A DNA stretch of 64,000 nt from Sphingobium sp. TKS (GTDB lineage Bacteria > Pseudomonadota > Alphaproteobacteria > Sphingomonadales > Sphingomonadaceae), in the NCBI RefSeq assembly GCF_001563265.1, contig NZ_CP005083.1:1491001-1555000 (forward strand). The letters run 5' to 3'. Positions within the stretch are counted from its first letter, which is position 1, and every line of letters begins with the position of its first letter. Position numbers and translations under genes: made by a program. Below are positions 18,169 to 26,110 of this stretch, one piece after another. The notes below the pieces were generated by a model, which did not search any database, was not told the origin of the DNA, and saw only the letters and a program-made list of their open reading frames with translations.

Positions 18169-19536
18169 CTAGCCCAGCGGCACGCCAAAAAGGTCATGCT
18201 CATCCGCATCCTCGATCAGCGCGTTGAGGATGCTGCCCGGCACCAATCCTTCGCCCACGTCGCGCAGGAAGACATTGCCGTCGATCTCCGGCGCATCGGC
18301 CTGGCTGCGGGCGGTGGCGCCGACCGAGCCGTCCTCATCAGCCTCGCCCACCTCATCGATGATGACCGGCAGCACGCGCCCCACCTTTGTGGCAAGCTTG
18401 GCGGCGGAGATCGCAGCGGTCTTCTCCATGATCCGCTGATAGCGCTCTTCCTTGACCTCTTCCGGCACTGCGCCCGGCAGGTCGTTGGCGGTGGCGCCCT
18501 CGACTGGCTCGAAGCGGAAAGCGCCCACGCGATCCAGTTGCGCCTCATCCAGCCATTGCAGCAGATAATCGAAATCCGCCTCCGTCTCGCCGGGGAAGCC
18601 CACGACGAAAGAGGAACGGATCGCGATATCCGGGCAGATGTCGCGCCATTTGCGAATGCGGTCCAGCACCTTGGCTTCGTTCGCGGGCCGTTTCATCGCC
18701 TTCAACACTGAAGGCGCGGCATGCTGGAACGGAATGTCGAGATAGGGCGTCAGCAACCCCTCGGCCATCAGCGGGATCACATGGTCCACATGCGGATAGG
18801 GATAGACATAGTGCAGCCGGACCCAAGGCGGCGTGCCCTCCGCGGTGCGGAGTTGCCCCAATTCCCGCGCCAGATTGGTCATATGCGCTCGAACTTCGCG
18901 GCCCTTCCACTGGCGCGTCTCATGCCGGGTATCGACTCCGTAAGCCGATGTATCCTGGCTGATGATCAGCAGTTCCTTCGTCCCCGCATGCACCAGCTTT
19001 TCCGCCTCGCGCAGCACCGCATCGACACGCCGCGACACCAGATCGCCGCGCAGCGAGGGGATGATGCAGAAGGAGCAGCGATGGTTGCAGCCCTCCGAAA
19101 TCTTCACATAGCTGTAATGGCGCGGCGTCAGCTTGAGGCCGCCTTCCGGCACCAGGTCGACAAAGGCGTTCGGCACCGGCGGCGAAGCTTCATGCACCGC
19201 GTTCACCACCGCCTCATATTGATGCGCGCCGGTAACGGCCAGCACCTGCGGGAACTTGGCGCGGATCAACTCCGCCTCATTGCCCATGCAGCCGGTGACG
19301 ATGACGCGGCCATTTTCCGCAATCGCTTCGCCAATGGCTTCCAGCGATTCTTCCTTGGCCGAATCGAGGAATCCGCAGGTATTGACCAGCACGACGTCGG
19401 CGCCGGCATAGTCGGCGGACATCTGATAGCCGTCGGAACGCAGCTTGGTCAGGATGCGCTCGCTGTCGACCAGTGCCTTGGGACAGCCCAGCGACACCAT
19501 GCCGACCTTCGGCGCTTCGGGAATTTTGGTTGCCAT
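18169..19536 (-). CDS. rimO: Ribosomal protein S12 methylthiotransferase RimO
   Basis: A radical-SAM enzyme of 455 residues that adds a methylthio group to Asp88 of ribosomal protein S12. The N-terminal UPF0004 domain has its three cluster cysteines C18 ([12 protein letters not shown]), C54 (VNTCGF) and C83 (TGCMG); the radical-SAM motif CNHRCSFC places C150, C154 and C157. A C-terminal TRAM domain follows. [12 protein letters not shown] and IIPSLRGDL distinguish it from MiaB. The ATG at 19536 is chosen because it gives the family N-terminus; an upstream extension to 19620 looks non-coding. Confidence 0.95.
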   Translation of the reverse strand: MATKIPEAPKVGMVSLGCPKALVDSERILTKLRSDGYQMSADYAGADVVLVNTCGFLDSAKEESLEAIGEAIAENGRVIVTGCMGNEAELIRAKFPQVLAVTGAHQYEAVVNAVHEASPPVPNAFVDLVPEGGLKLTPRHYSYVKISEGCNHRCSFCIIPSLRGDLVSRRVDAVLREAEKLVHAGTKELLIISQDTSAYGVDTRHETRQWKGREVRAHMTNLARELGQLRTAEGTPPWVRLHYVYPYPHVDHVIPLMAEGLLTPYLDIPFQHAAPSVLKAMKRPANEAKVLDRIRKWRDICPDIAIRSSFVVGFPGETEADFDYLLQWLDEAQLDRVGAFRFEPVEGATANDLPGAVPEEVKEERYQRIMEKTAAISAAKLATKVGRVLPVIIDEVGEADEDGSVGATARSQADAPEIDGNVFLRDVGEGLVPGSILNALIEDADEHDLFGVPLG

Positions 19537-19588
19537 GATCGCCGCGCACATAGGGATTTTTGCGCCCAATGTCACGGGGGATCTGAAA

Positions 19589-19690
19589 TCAAGCCAGGCT
19601 GCGGGCTTCCCCGGCCGCATCCCCCTGCACGATCTCGATGATGATGTCGCCGGTCTGGAGCTTCACTCGTCCGTCGGATGCGGCCAGATC
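19589..19690 (-). other. Coding-like remnant in a 226-bp intergenic gap
   Basis: On the minus strand one frame reads [16 protein letters not shown] then [19 protein letters not shown] and a stop, with mostly G/C third positions. Only about 35 codons are open, with a possible GTG start at 19666, and a family A palindrome lies just upstream. It could be the tail of a decayed gene or a very short peptide. No family is recognised. Confidence 0.3.
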
Positions 19691-19722
19691 GGTCGTATAG
19701 TGCCTGGGCGGTCAGGGGCAGA

Positions 19723-19750
19723 ACTGGGTTCCTGCCTGCGCAGGAACGCG
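19723..19750. repeat. Dispersed palindrome, family A (half copy)
   Basis: ACTGGGTTCCTGCC-TGCGCAGGAACGCG, just downstream of the surE stop codon. It carries the ACTGGG flank that also marks the composite elements at 48036-48125 and 58701-58796. Confidence 0.75.
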
Positions 19751-19762
19751 CGTCAGCCAACG

Positions 19763-20527
19763 CTAATTCCCGAAGACCTGCGCTGTCGCCGCCATCGCGC
19801 TGTCCTGCGTCAGGTCATAATGCAGCGGCGTCACCGTCACATAACCCTCGGCAATGGCGGCTAGATCGCTCCCCTCGGGCACGGAGTCGCTTTTCCCGAG
19901 TCCAAACCAATAATAGTCATAACCGCGCGGGTCGGTGCCCCGGATGATCTTCGTCCGGTCGACATCATGGAAACCTTGCCGTACCACGCGAATGCCCTTC
20001 ACCGCCTCCGGATCGATCGCCGGAAAATTGACGTTGAACAGCAGCCGGGGACTGGCCGGCATGGCGATCAGCGGCCGCAACACCCGCTCGCCCCATGCCC
20101 GCGCAGCCGCGAAGGGCACGGCATCGCCCATGCCCTCCCGCGCATAGACCTGGCTGAGCGCAATCGACTTGATCCCGGAAATCGCGCCTTCCATCGCGGC
20201 GGAAACCGTGCCCGAATAGGTCACATCCTCGGCCAGATTGGCCCCCCGGTTGACGCCGGAAAGCACCAGATCGGGCTTTGCGTCCTGCATCAGATGTCCG
20301 ACCGCCATCATCACCGCGTCGGTCGGCGTACCCGTCACGCTATAATGCTTCTCGCCATGCTGGCGGATGCGCAGCGGCCGCGTGAGCGTCAGACTATGGC
20401 CCGCGCCCGACTGCTCCTCGCTCGGCGCGACGATCCAGATATCGTCGGATATCGTCCGCGCAATCTCCTCCAGCACGGTCAGGCCCGGAGCATCAACCCC
20501 ATCGTCATTGGTAAGCAGGATACGCAT
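19763..20527 (-). CDS. surE: 5'-nucleotidase SurE
   Basis: A 254-residue metal-dependent nucleoside 5'-monophosphate phosphatase. The N-terminus MRILLTNDDGVDAPGL carries the metal-binding Asp pair (D8, D9); SEEQSGAGHSLTL, the SGVNRGANLAEDVTYSGTV block and NFP complete the active site. It lies 13 bp downstream of serS on the same strand, the usual alphaproteobacterial serS-surE pairing, and is probably co-transcribed with it. The protein ends AMAATAQVFGN. Confidence 0.95.
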   Translation of the reverse strand: MRILLTNDDGVDAPGLTVLEEIARTISDDIWIVAPSEEQSGAGHSLTLTRPLRIRQHGEKHYSVTGTPTDAVMMAVGHLMQDAKPDLVLSGVNRGANLAEDVTYSGTVSAAMEGAISGIKSIALSQVYAREGMGDAVPFAAARAWGERVLRPLIAMPASPRLLFNVNFPAIDPEAVKGIRVVRQGFHDVDRTKIIRGTDPRGYDYYWFGLGKSDSVPEGSDLAAIAEGYVTVTPLHYDLTQDSAMAATAQVFGN

Positions 20528-20540
20528 GACGAGCCGCCCT

Positions 20541-21821
<1,281 letters not shown>

Positions 21822-21915
21822 TCAGCCCTATGCCGTTGTGCTTGCCGCCGCGCAACCCTGCACGCCGCCGACCGTTCGTGCTAAAAGCGATCGTTGAAAA
21901 GAGAGGAACGGGACG

Positions 21916-22356
21916 ATGCAAATAGACCATGACGCGATGGTGCTGGTTGCCGACGGGCGCAAAATGCTGTTCTTTCGCAACAAGGGCAGCCCGGCCTTTC
22001 CCAATCTGGAAACGGAGGAAGTGAAGCAGCAGGACAATCCCCCCGATCGCGAGCAGGCCTCCGACGGGACCGGGCGCGGTCCCAATTCGGTGGGCAGTCA
22101 CCGGGGAGCCGTGGAGCAGACCAATTTCCACGATCTGGAGGAAGCCCGCTTCGCTGCCGAAGCGGCCGAACTGCTCAAGCGCCGCGCCCTCGCCCATGAC
22201 TATGACAAGCTGATCGTCGTCGCGCCGCCCGCCGCCCTGGGGGAAATGCGCAAACATTATCACAAGGAAGTGCAGAACCGGCTGGTGGGGGAGATCGCCA
22301 AGGATCTGTCCAATCACCCTGTGCCGGAAATCGAGCGAATCATCGCGACGAGCTGA
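21916..22356 (+). CDS. Host attachment family protein (PF10116-like)
   Basis: A 146-residue soluble protein of the family named after a plant-attachment protein (AtsE-type). Family features are the N-terminal HDAMVLVADGRKMLFFRNKG, the charged and disordered middle (DREQASDGTGRGPN), and the C-terminal KLIVVAPPAALGEMRKHYH region, which resembles an eRF1/Pelota-like RNase fold. The name is historical and does not imply a host interaction here. The ATG follows GAGAGGAACGGG. It is divergent from serS, about 100 bp apart. Confidence 0.85.
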   Translation: MQIDHDAMVLVADGRKMLFFRNKGSPAFPNLETEEVKQQDNPPDREQASDGTGRGPNSVGSHRGAVEQTNFHDLEEARFAAEAAELLKRRALAHDYDKLIVVAPPAALGEMRKHYHKEVQNRLVGEIAKDLSNHPVPEIERIIATS

Positions 22357-22363
22357 ACGCGAT

Positions 22364-22401
22364 ATCCGGCCGGCGCTTCCCCCCGGATGCGCCGACCGGA
22401 T
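22364..22401. terminator. Long hairpin between convergent genes
   Basis: ATCCGGCCGGCGC pairs with GCGCCGACCGGAT across a 12-nt loop. There is no T-run on either side, so intrinsic termination is only possible, but the position between convergent stops fits. Confidence 0.4.
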
Positions 22402-22410
22402 CGCCCCCGG

Positions 22411-23271
22411 TTAACCTTCGATCCCCGCCTTCGTTCGCGCGAACCGTTTGCGGGCCAGCAGGGCTGCTGCGCCTGCTCCAAATAGCAGCACCATTGGCGG
22501 CGCCGGAACATCGGTCGGCGGTGGCGGCGGATGATGATCGCCGCCCGACGAACTGGAGGATGAAGAGGAGGAGGATGTCGAGCTGCTGGTCGAGGAACTC
22601 GACGAAGACGAGCTGGAGGTCGAGCTCGAAGTCGAAGAACTGCTGGTCACATTGCCGCTCGATGTGGAGACGTTGCCCGACGAGGTCGAAACATTTCCCG
22701 AGGATGTCGACACATTGCCCGACGAGGTCGAAACCCCGCCCGTGGACGTCGATACCCCGCCAGTCGAAGTCGAAACGCCCCCAGTCGAAGTGGATACGCC
22801 TCCGGTCGAGGTCGACACCCCACCGGTCGTCGAGCTGGTCGAGCTGGTGATTCCGCCGGTCGAGCTGCTGGTGGAGGAGATCACCACCGATCCGCCTGAA
22901 CCGCCGCCGCTGCCGCCGAAAAACCCGCCGATGAAGCCGCCGCCGCCAAAGCCGGGGCCGCCCGCCATCACGATGGGCGCGCCGCCGCCGCCCGACATGA
23001 CCGGCATTTCCGCCGCGGCCACCGGCGCGGGCAGGGGGATGGGTGCGGCCTGGGTCGTCACCGTCACGGTTTGCGGCGCGCAGGACACCGTCTTTACCAC
23101 CCGCTGGACCTTGCGCACGGCATAATGTCTGCGCGGGGCCGCCTTCACGCCCTTGGTGCTGTGGACCCCGGCCGGGCGCGCGCTTTCAGCGACATGGACA
23201 GCGCCGCCGCCGATGATCGCACCGCCAGCGGCGCAAGCGCATAATTTAGCCAATGCCATCCGTACCGACAT
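22411..23271 (-). CDS. Exported Ser/Thr/Gly repeat protein with CTERM-like C-terminal anchor
   Basis: A protein of about 286 residues. The N-terminal hydrophobic segment is a signal peptide, followed by a basic region (RRHYAVRKVQR), a Gly-rich block (residues about 97-130), then nine tandem 7-residue repeats (GGVSTST x4, GGVSTSS, GNVSTSS x3, GNVTSSS) and a long poly-Ser/Thr tract. The C-terminus is PPPPPTDVPAPP followed by the hydrophobic MVLLFGAGAAALLA and then RKRF, the plan of PEP-CTERM/exosortase-type sorting signals. The start is probably the ATG at 23271 rather than GTG at 23280. A surface or matrix protein is likely. Confidence 0.7.
   Translation of the reverse strand: MSVRMALAKLCACAAGGAIIGGGAVHVAESARPAGVHSTKGVKAAPRRHYAVRKVQRVVKTVSCAPQTVTVTTQAAPIPLPAPVAAAEMPVMSGGGGAPIVMAGGPGFGGGGFIGGFFGGSGGGSGGSVVISSTSSSTGGITSSTSSTTGGVSTSTGGVSTSTGGVSTSTGGVSTSTGGVSTSSGNVSTSSGNVSTSSGNVSTSSGNVTSSSSTSSSTSSSSSSSSSTSSSTSSSSSSSSSSGGDHHPPPPPTDVPAPPMVLLFGAGAAALLARKRFARTKAGIEG
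22636..22824 (-). repeat. Nine tandem 21-bp in-frame repeats
   Basis: Nine consecutive 21-bp units encode the heptads GGVSTST/GGVSTSS/GNVSTSS. The units stay in frame and show synonymous drift, so this is a coding minisatellite prone to length change, not a CRISPR array. The repeats sit between the Gly-rich block and the poly-Ser tract. Confidence 0.9.
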
Positions 23272-23704
23272 AGGTTCCACTCTTGTTTATCTTTGCAGCC
23301 TGACAGGTCCCGTCACTGAAATTGCGCAGTAACGGTCGCGGGGCCGTTTCCTAACTCTATCAACGCAAAACAAAGCGTTAACTTCAATGGCGTTAACTCT
23401 GAATATCGGGGCCAAGTCGAGGAAAAATATAATAAATCATAAACTACTATGGTTAACGTCCCATAGTGACACGGCGGCTGGCCGCTGCGACAATACGGCT
23501 TGTCTATTTTCTTTTGGCATTGCCCCACCCTACGGAATCGTCGGTTTTCCGTGGGTAAGCGCGATGCGGTGCAGGATCGGCGCGCCGGACCACCGATTGC
23601 CCGCTTGTCTCCGGCCGTGCCGCTGGTTATTAGGCGCCGTCAATCACAAGTCACGGATACCCCGGCACTTTAAGCATTGGGGGTCCCGCGAGTCGGAGAG
23701 CCAG
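23272..23704. other. 433-bp intergenic region, AT-rich centre with three GTTAAC sites
   Basis: No gene is supported here. The segment 23360-23470 is clearly AT-rich against its surroundings and holds GTTAAC at 23377, 23392 and 23452, the first two as a direct repeat GCGTTAACT spaced by 15 bp. This probably contains the divergent promoters of the repeat protein and dksA. The half site TTAA is the core of alphaproteobacterial CtrA boxes, but the spacing of the repeats (TTAA-N11-TTAA) is not the standard N7. Confidence 0.5.
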
Positions 23705-24169
23705 ATGGCATCGGTCCTGAATTCCGATAAAGACGGCCCAAATCCGCCGAAATCGGCTGTAACCCTCCCCCCCGATTATCGTCCTTCCGCAGACGAAGAA
23801 TTTATGAACCCGCTCCAGTTGGAGTATTTCCGGCAGCGCCTGTGGGACTGGAAAAAGCAGATACTGACTGAAGCGGAGGGGACGTTGGCGGTTCTGCAGA
23901 ATGAACCGCTGCGTGAACCCGATCTCAACGACCGCGCATCGAGCGAGACGGACTGGTCGATCGAACTGCGCACCCGCGATCGCCAGCGCAAGCTGATCTC
24001 CAAGATCGACGCCGCGCTGCGCCGCATCGACGAGGGCGAATATGGCTATTGCGAGGTGACTGGCGAACCCATTTCGCTGGGCCGCCTGGAAGCCCGTCCG
24101 ATCGCGACCATGACGGTCGAAGCGCAGGAACGGCACGAACGACAGGAAAAAGTCTCTCGCGACGATTAA
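23705..24169 (+). CDS. dksA: RNA polymerase-binding protein DksA (single-cysteine type)
   Basis: A 154-residue DksA/TraR protein that enters the RNA polymerase secondary channel and acts with ppGpp. The coiled-coil tip motif DxxDxA is seen as D73-LN-D76-R-A78. The globular domain keeps only one cysteine of the zinc finger: YCEVTGEPI (C116) and then TVEAQERHE, where E. coli DksA has four cysteines. This is the usual alphaproteobacterial form and does not depend on zinc in the E. coli manner. ATG at 23705 is preceded by GGAGAGCCAG. Confidence 0.92.
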   Translation: MASVLNSDKDGPNPPKSAVTLPPDYRPSADEEFMNPLQLEYFRQRLWDWKKQILTEAEGTLAVLQNEPLREPDLNDRASSETDWSIELRTRDRQRKLISKIDAALRRIDEGEYGYCEVTGEPISLGRLEARPIATMTVEAQERHERQEKVSRDD

Positions 24170-24234
24170 CCTTTTGTCCATGCGCCCATGGCAATATCGC
24201 TGCGATAATGTGGTGATATTGCAGGGCGTTGTGG

Positions 24235-24597
24235 ATGGATGGCAATGAAAACATGGATCGGGGCCCCGCGCGATCGGGTCCGCGAGACAGTCTGTTCCTG
24301 CTCACCAATTTGAGTTCGGTGGACGGCACGCCGCTTGGCCGAGCGCGAGTCCGCAATCTTTCCGCGACTGGCTTGATGGCCGATTGCGAGCGCGCCGTGC
24401 CTGCGGGCACCCGCATCCGTTTCGATCTGCGCGGCATCGGCCAGGTCAACGGCTCGGTCGTCTGGTCGCGCGAAGACCGCATCGGCATCGCCTTCGATGA
24501 GGAAATCGACCCGCAACTGGCGCGCCGCCCGATCTCGGCGCAGGCGGGACAGGCTTCGGTGCCGGACTATCTGCGCCAGCGCCGGCTCATTCGCTGA
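24235..24597 (+). CDS. PilZ domain protein
   Basis: A 120-residue single PilZ domain. The core beta-barrel features are RVRNLSATGLMADCE (the NxSxxG motif as NLSATG), then RFDLRGIGQVNGSVVWSRED and RIGIAFDEEIDPQ. An RxxxR motif upstream of the barrel is not clear, so c-di-GMP binding is uncertain. ATG at 24235 is used; TTG at 24229 and ATG at 24253 are possible alternatives. It follows dksA by 65 bp. Confidence 0.75.
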   Translation: MDGNENMDRGPARSGPRDSLFLLTNLSSVDGTPLGRARVRNLSATGLMADCERAVPAGTRIRFDLRGIGQVNGSVVWSREDRIGIAFDEEIDPQLARRPISAQAGQASVPDYLRQRRLIR

Positions 24598-24609
24598 ATT
24601 TTCAAATCC

Positions 24610-24695
24610 TTCCCGTCGTCAGATGGGGAGGGGGCGCCGCAACGTTCGCCCATTTCCCCTCCACCAGCCTGCGGCTGGTCTCCCCACGGGAGGAT
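24610..24695. repeat. GC-rich inverted-repeat element, family C
   Basis: A non-coding block with GGAGGGG matching CCCCTCC across about 30 bp, an inner hairpin ACCAGCC-TGC-GGCTGGT and outer TTCCCGT/ACGGGAGGA ends. A similar GGGAGGGG/CCCCTCCC-bounded block lies at 61202-61326. Confidence 0.6.
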
Positions 24696-24802
24696 TGAGA
24701 GGCTGCGCGCCTTTGCAGCCCATGGCGGACTTTCCCACCAATGCCAAAAAATAGCCCCGCAGGCCCATCCAGCCCCGGAGCTTTCGTCACCCGTCACCTC
24801 AA

Positions 24803-24847
24803 GAAAAGGGCTGGATCAGCGGCAAGGGACCGCTGATCCATGCCTTT
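24803..24847 (-). terminator. Hairpin terminator after the minus-strand YdcH gene
   Basis: GGATCAGCGG and CCGCTGATCC form a perfect 10-bp stem around a 7-nt loop, extended by AAAGG/CCTTT after three mismatches. On the minus strand it is followed by AGCCCTTTTCTT. It lies just 3' of the small gene at 24868-25026. Confidence 0.6.
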
Positions 24848-24867
24848 CACTCAGGCGTCACCGGCTG

Positions 24868-25026
24868 TCAGTGTTGCGCCTCCATTTCCTCCTTCAGCCG
24901 AAGCTTCTGCTTCTTGAGCGAGGCTACCAGGATCGCATCGGGCATCGGACGACTCGTCTCCGCCTTGATTCGTGCCTCAAGCCCTGCATGCTTGGCCGAA
25001 AGAGCTGAAATGTGGCTATTTTCCAT
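24868..25026 (-). CDS. YdcH-type (DUF465) small protein
   Basis: A 52-residue protein: MENSHISALSAKHAGLEARI, then KAETSRPMPDAILVASLKKQ and KLRLKEEMEAQH. This is the DUF465 plan: an N-terminal helix, a short turn with P, and a C-terminal helix ending in KKQKLxLKEE. The ribosome site AGGAGA lies 4-5 bases before the ATG complement at 25024-25026. The function of the family is unknown. It is divergent from a second, longer DUF465 gene at 25197. Confidence 0.85.
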   Translation of the reverse strand: MENSHISALSAKHAGLEARIKAETSRPMPDAILVASLKKQKLRLKEEMEAQH

Positions 25027-25196
25027 GACATTCTCCTAACGAGGGTGATGGACGGATGAATAAATCACGATTCGCGGGGATTGTCTTCGGGTGATTCGCG
25101 CTTTGCGACGGGACGCGTTGAAATTTGCGATGGTTCGTGTCGGCCGGTGGGGCTATCAAAGGAGGATGGGACGGCAATGGGTGCGAAAGTAGGTGT

Positions 25197-25397
25197 ATGG
25201 TGAGCCGCGAAGACATCATGCGTCGGCTGGAATTGTTGCGAATCGAGCATCGCGATCTCGACGGCGCCATCGCCGCGCTGGTCGACTCCGGCTCGGGCGA
25301 TCAGATGCAGATCGCTCGCCTTAAAAAACGCAAATTGCGGCTGCGCGACGAAATGGCGTTGCTGGAGGATCAGCTCGTCCCCGACATCATCGCCTGA
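25197..25397 (+). CDS. YdcH-type (DUF465) small protein
   Basis: A 66-residue DUF465 protein beginning MVSREDIMRRLELLRIEHRD, with the helical ending ARLKKRKLRLRDEMALLEDQ and the terminal VPDIIA. It is homologous in plan to the divergent gene at 24868-25026, so the two are probably paralogues. A start at GTG 25200 is also possible. It lies just upstream of the rcdA promoter region. Confidence 0.8.
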   Translation: MVSREDIMRRLELLRIEHRDLDGAIAALVDSGSGDQMQIARLKKRKLRLRDEMALLEDQLVPDIIA

Positions 25398-25437
25398 CCG
25401 GTTTTGGGCGGATTGTGGTTAATGCCGCGCCAACCGC

Positions 25438-25459
25438 CCCCGAATGAGACAATTCGGGG
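25438..25459. promoter_or_regulatory. Inverted repeat upstream of rcdA, possible operator
   Basis: CCCCGAAT-GAGACA-ATTCGGGG, perfect 8-bp arms, 45 bp before the rcdA ATG and directly followed by TTAAC. A degenerate CtrA-like TTAA-N7-CCAAC also lies at 25419-25434. No T-run follows, so a protein site is more likely than a terminator. Confidence 0.45.
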
Positions 25460-25504
25460 TTAACGGGCCGCATCGGGCCTGACAAGGGTTCCCGCTTATG
25501 GCAC

Positions 25505-25984
25505 ATGTCGGCCATGAAACTCGCCGCTTCTCTTGACCAGGGCCTGCACCGCCGTCTGGTCGATGGCCTTTATGTCGAAGCCATGATCATGGCGGATGAG
25601 GCGCGCGCCTATTTCGACATTCGCGAGACGTCCGGTCCGGAAGCCGACGATCCGCTCCGCCGCGTCGCCTTTGCCTGCGAATCGCTGAAAGTCACGACCC
25701 GCCTCATGCACATCATCGCCTGGCTGCTGAGCCAGCGCGCCTGGCAACGCGGCGAACTCAACGATGCGGAGATGCTGGACGAGAAATATCGCCTGGGCCA
25801 TGCCGCCACCACCGATCCGGCGCTTTCCGCCAACTTCCCCTTCGCCGCCCGCGCGCTGATAGAGGCGAGCCAGGATCTTTACGAGCGCGTCGCCCGCCTG
25901 CAGGACCGCATGGCCCGCCCGCGCGCCCAGGCGGAACCCAATCCTGCCCGTGCCCTGATGGATCGCCTCAACGCCGCCTTTTGA
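25505..25984 (+). CDS. rcdA: Regulator of CtrA degradation RcdA (DUF1465)
   Basis: A 159-residue helical protein of the DUF1465 family, the RcdA adaptor that in Caulobacter helps ClpXP degrade CtrA at the G1-S transition. Features are the N-terminal helix GLHRRLVDGLYVEAMIMADE, the stretch YFDIRETSGPEADDPLRRVA, the TTRLMHIIAWLLSQRAW helix, and the C-terminal DRMARPRAQ tail. The ATG is at 25505. It stands alone; CtrA, CpdR and PopA are not in the window. Confidence 0.88.
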   Translation: MSAMKLAASLDQGLHRRLVDGLYVEAMIMADEARAYFDIRETSGPEADDPLRRVAFACESLKVTTRLMHIIAWLLSQRAWQRGELNDAEMLDEKYRLGHAATTDPALSANFPFAARALIEASQDLYERVARLQDRMARPRAQAEPNPARALMDRLNAAF

Positions 25985-26110
25985 CGGTCTGGCGTGCGGA
26001 AGATTTGATTGACAGCCTTGGTTGGCCAGAATGGGACGTTGATAATATCGTCATCCCGGCTTGATCTTGGGGGCTGGCCTTCTGCCCAATAACTGGTCTA
26101 GATCAGGCAT

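Noticed and set aside
21916..22356. Evidence for phage or symbiosis from the host-attachment protein
   Set aside because: The family name is historical, and no phage, symbiosis or integrase genes are nearby.
22636..22824. Regular 21-bp repeats looking like a CRISPR array
   Set aside because: The units are contiguous without spacers, stay in the reading frame and encode heptads of the Ser/Thr repeat protein.
23281..23704. Minus-strand small frame at 23313-23528 as a gene
   Set aside because: The peptide has atypical composition with many rare residues, no ribosome site and no family resemblance; the region behaves like a promoter region.
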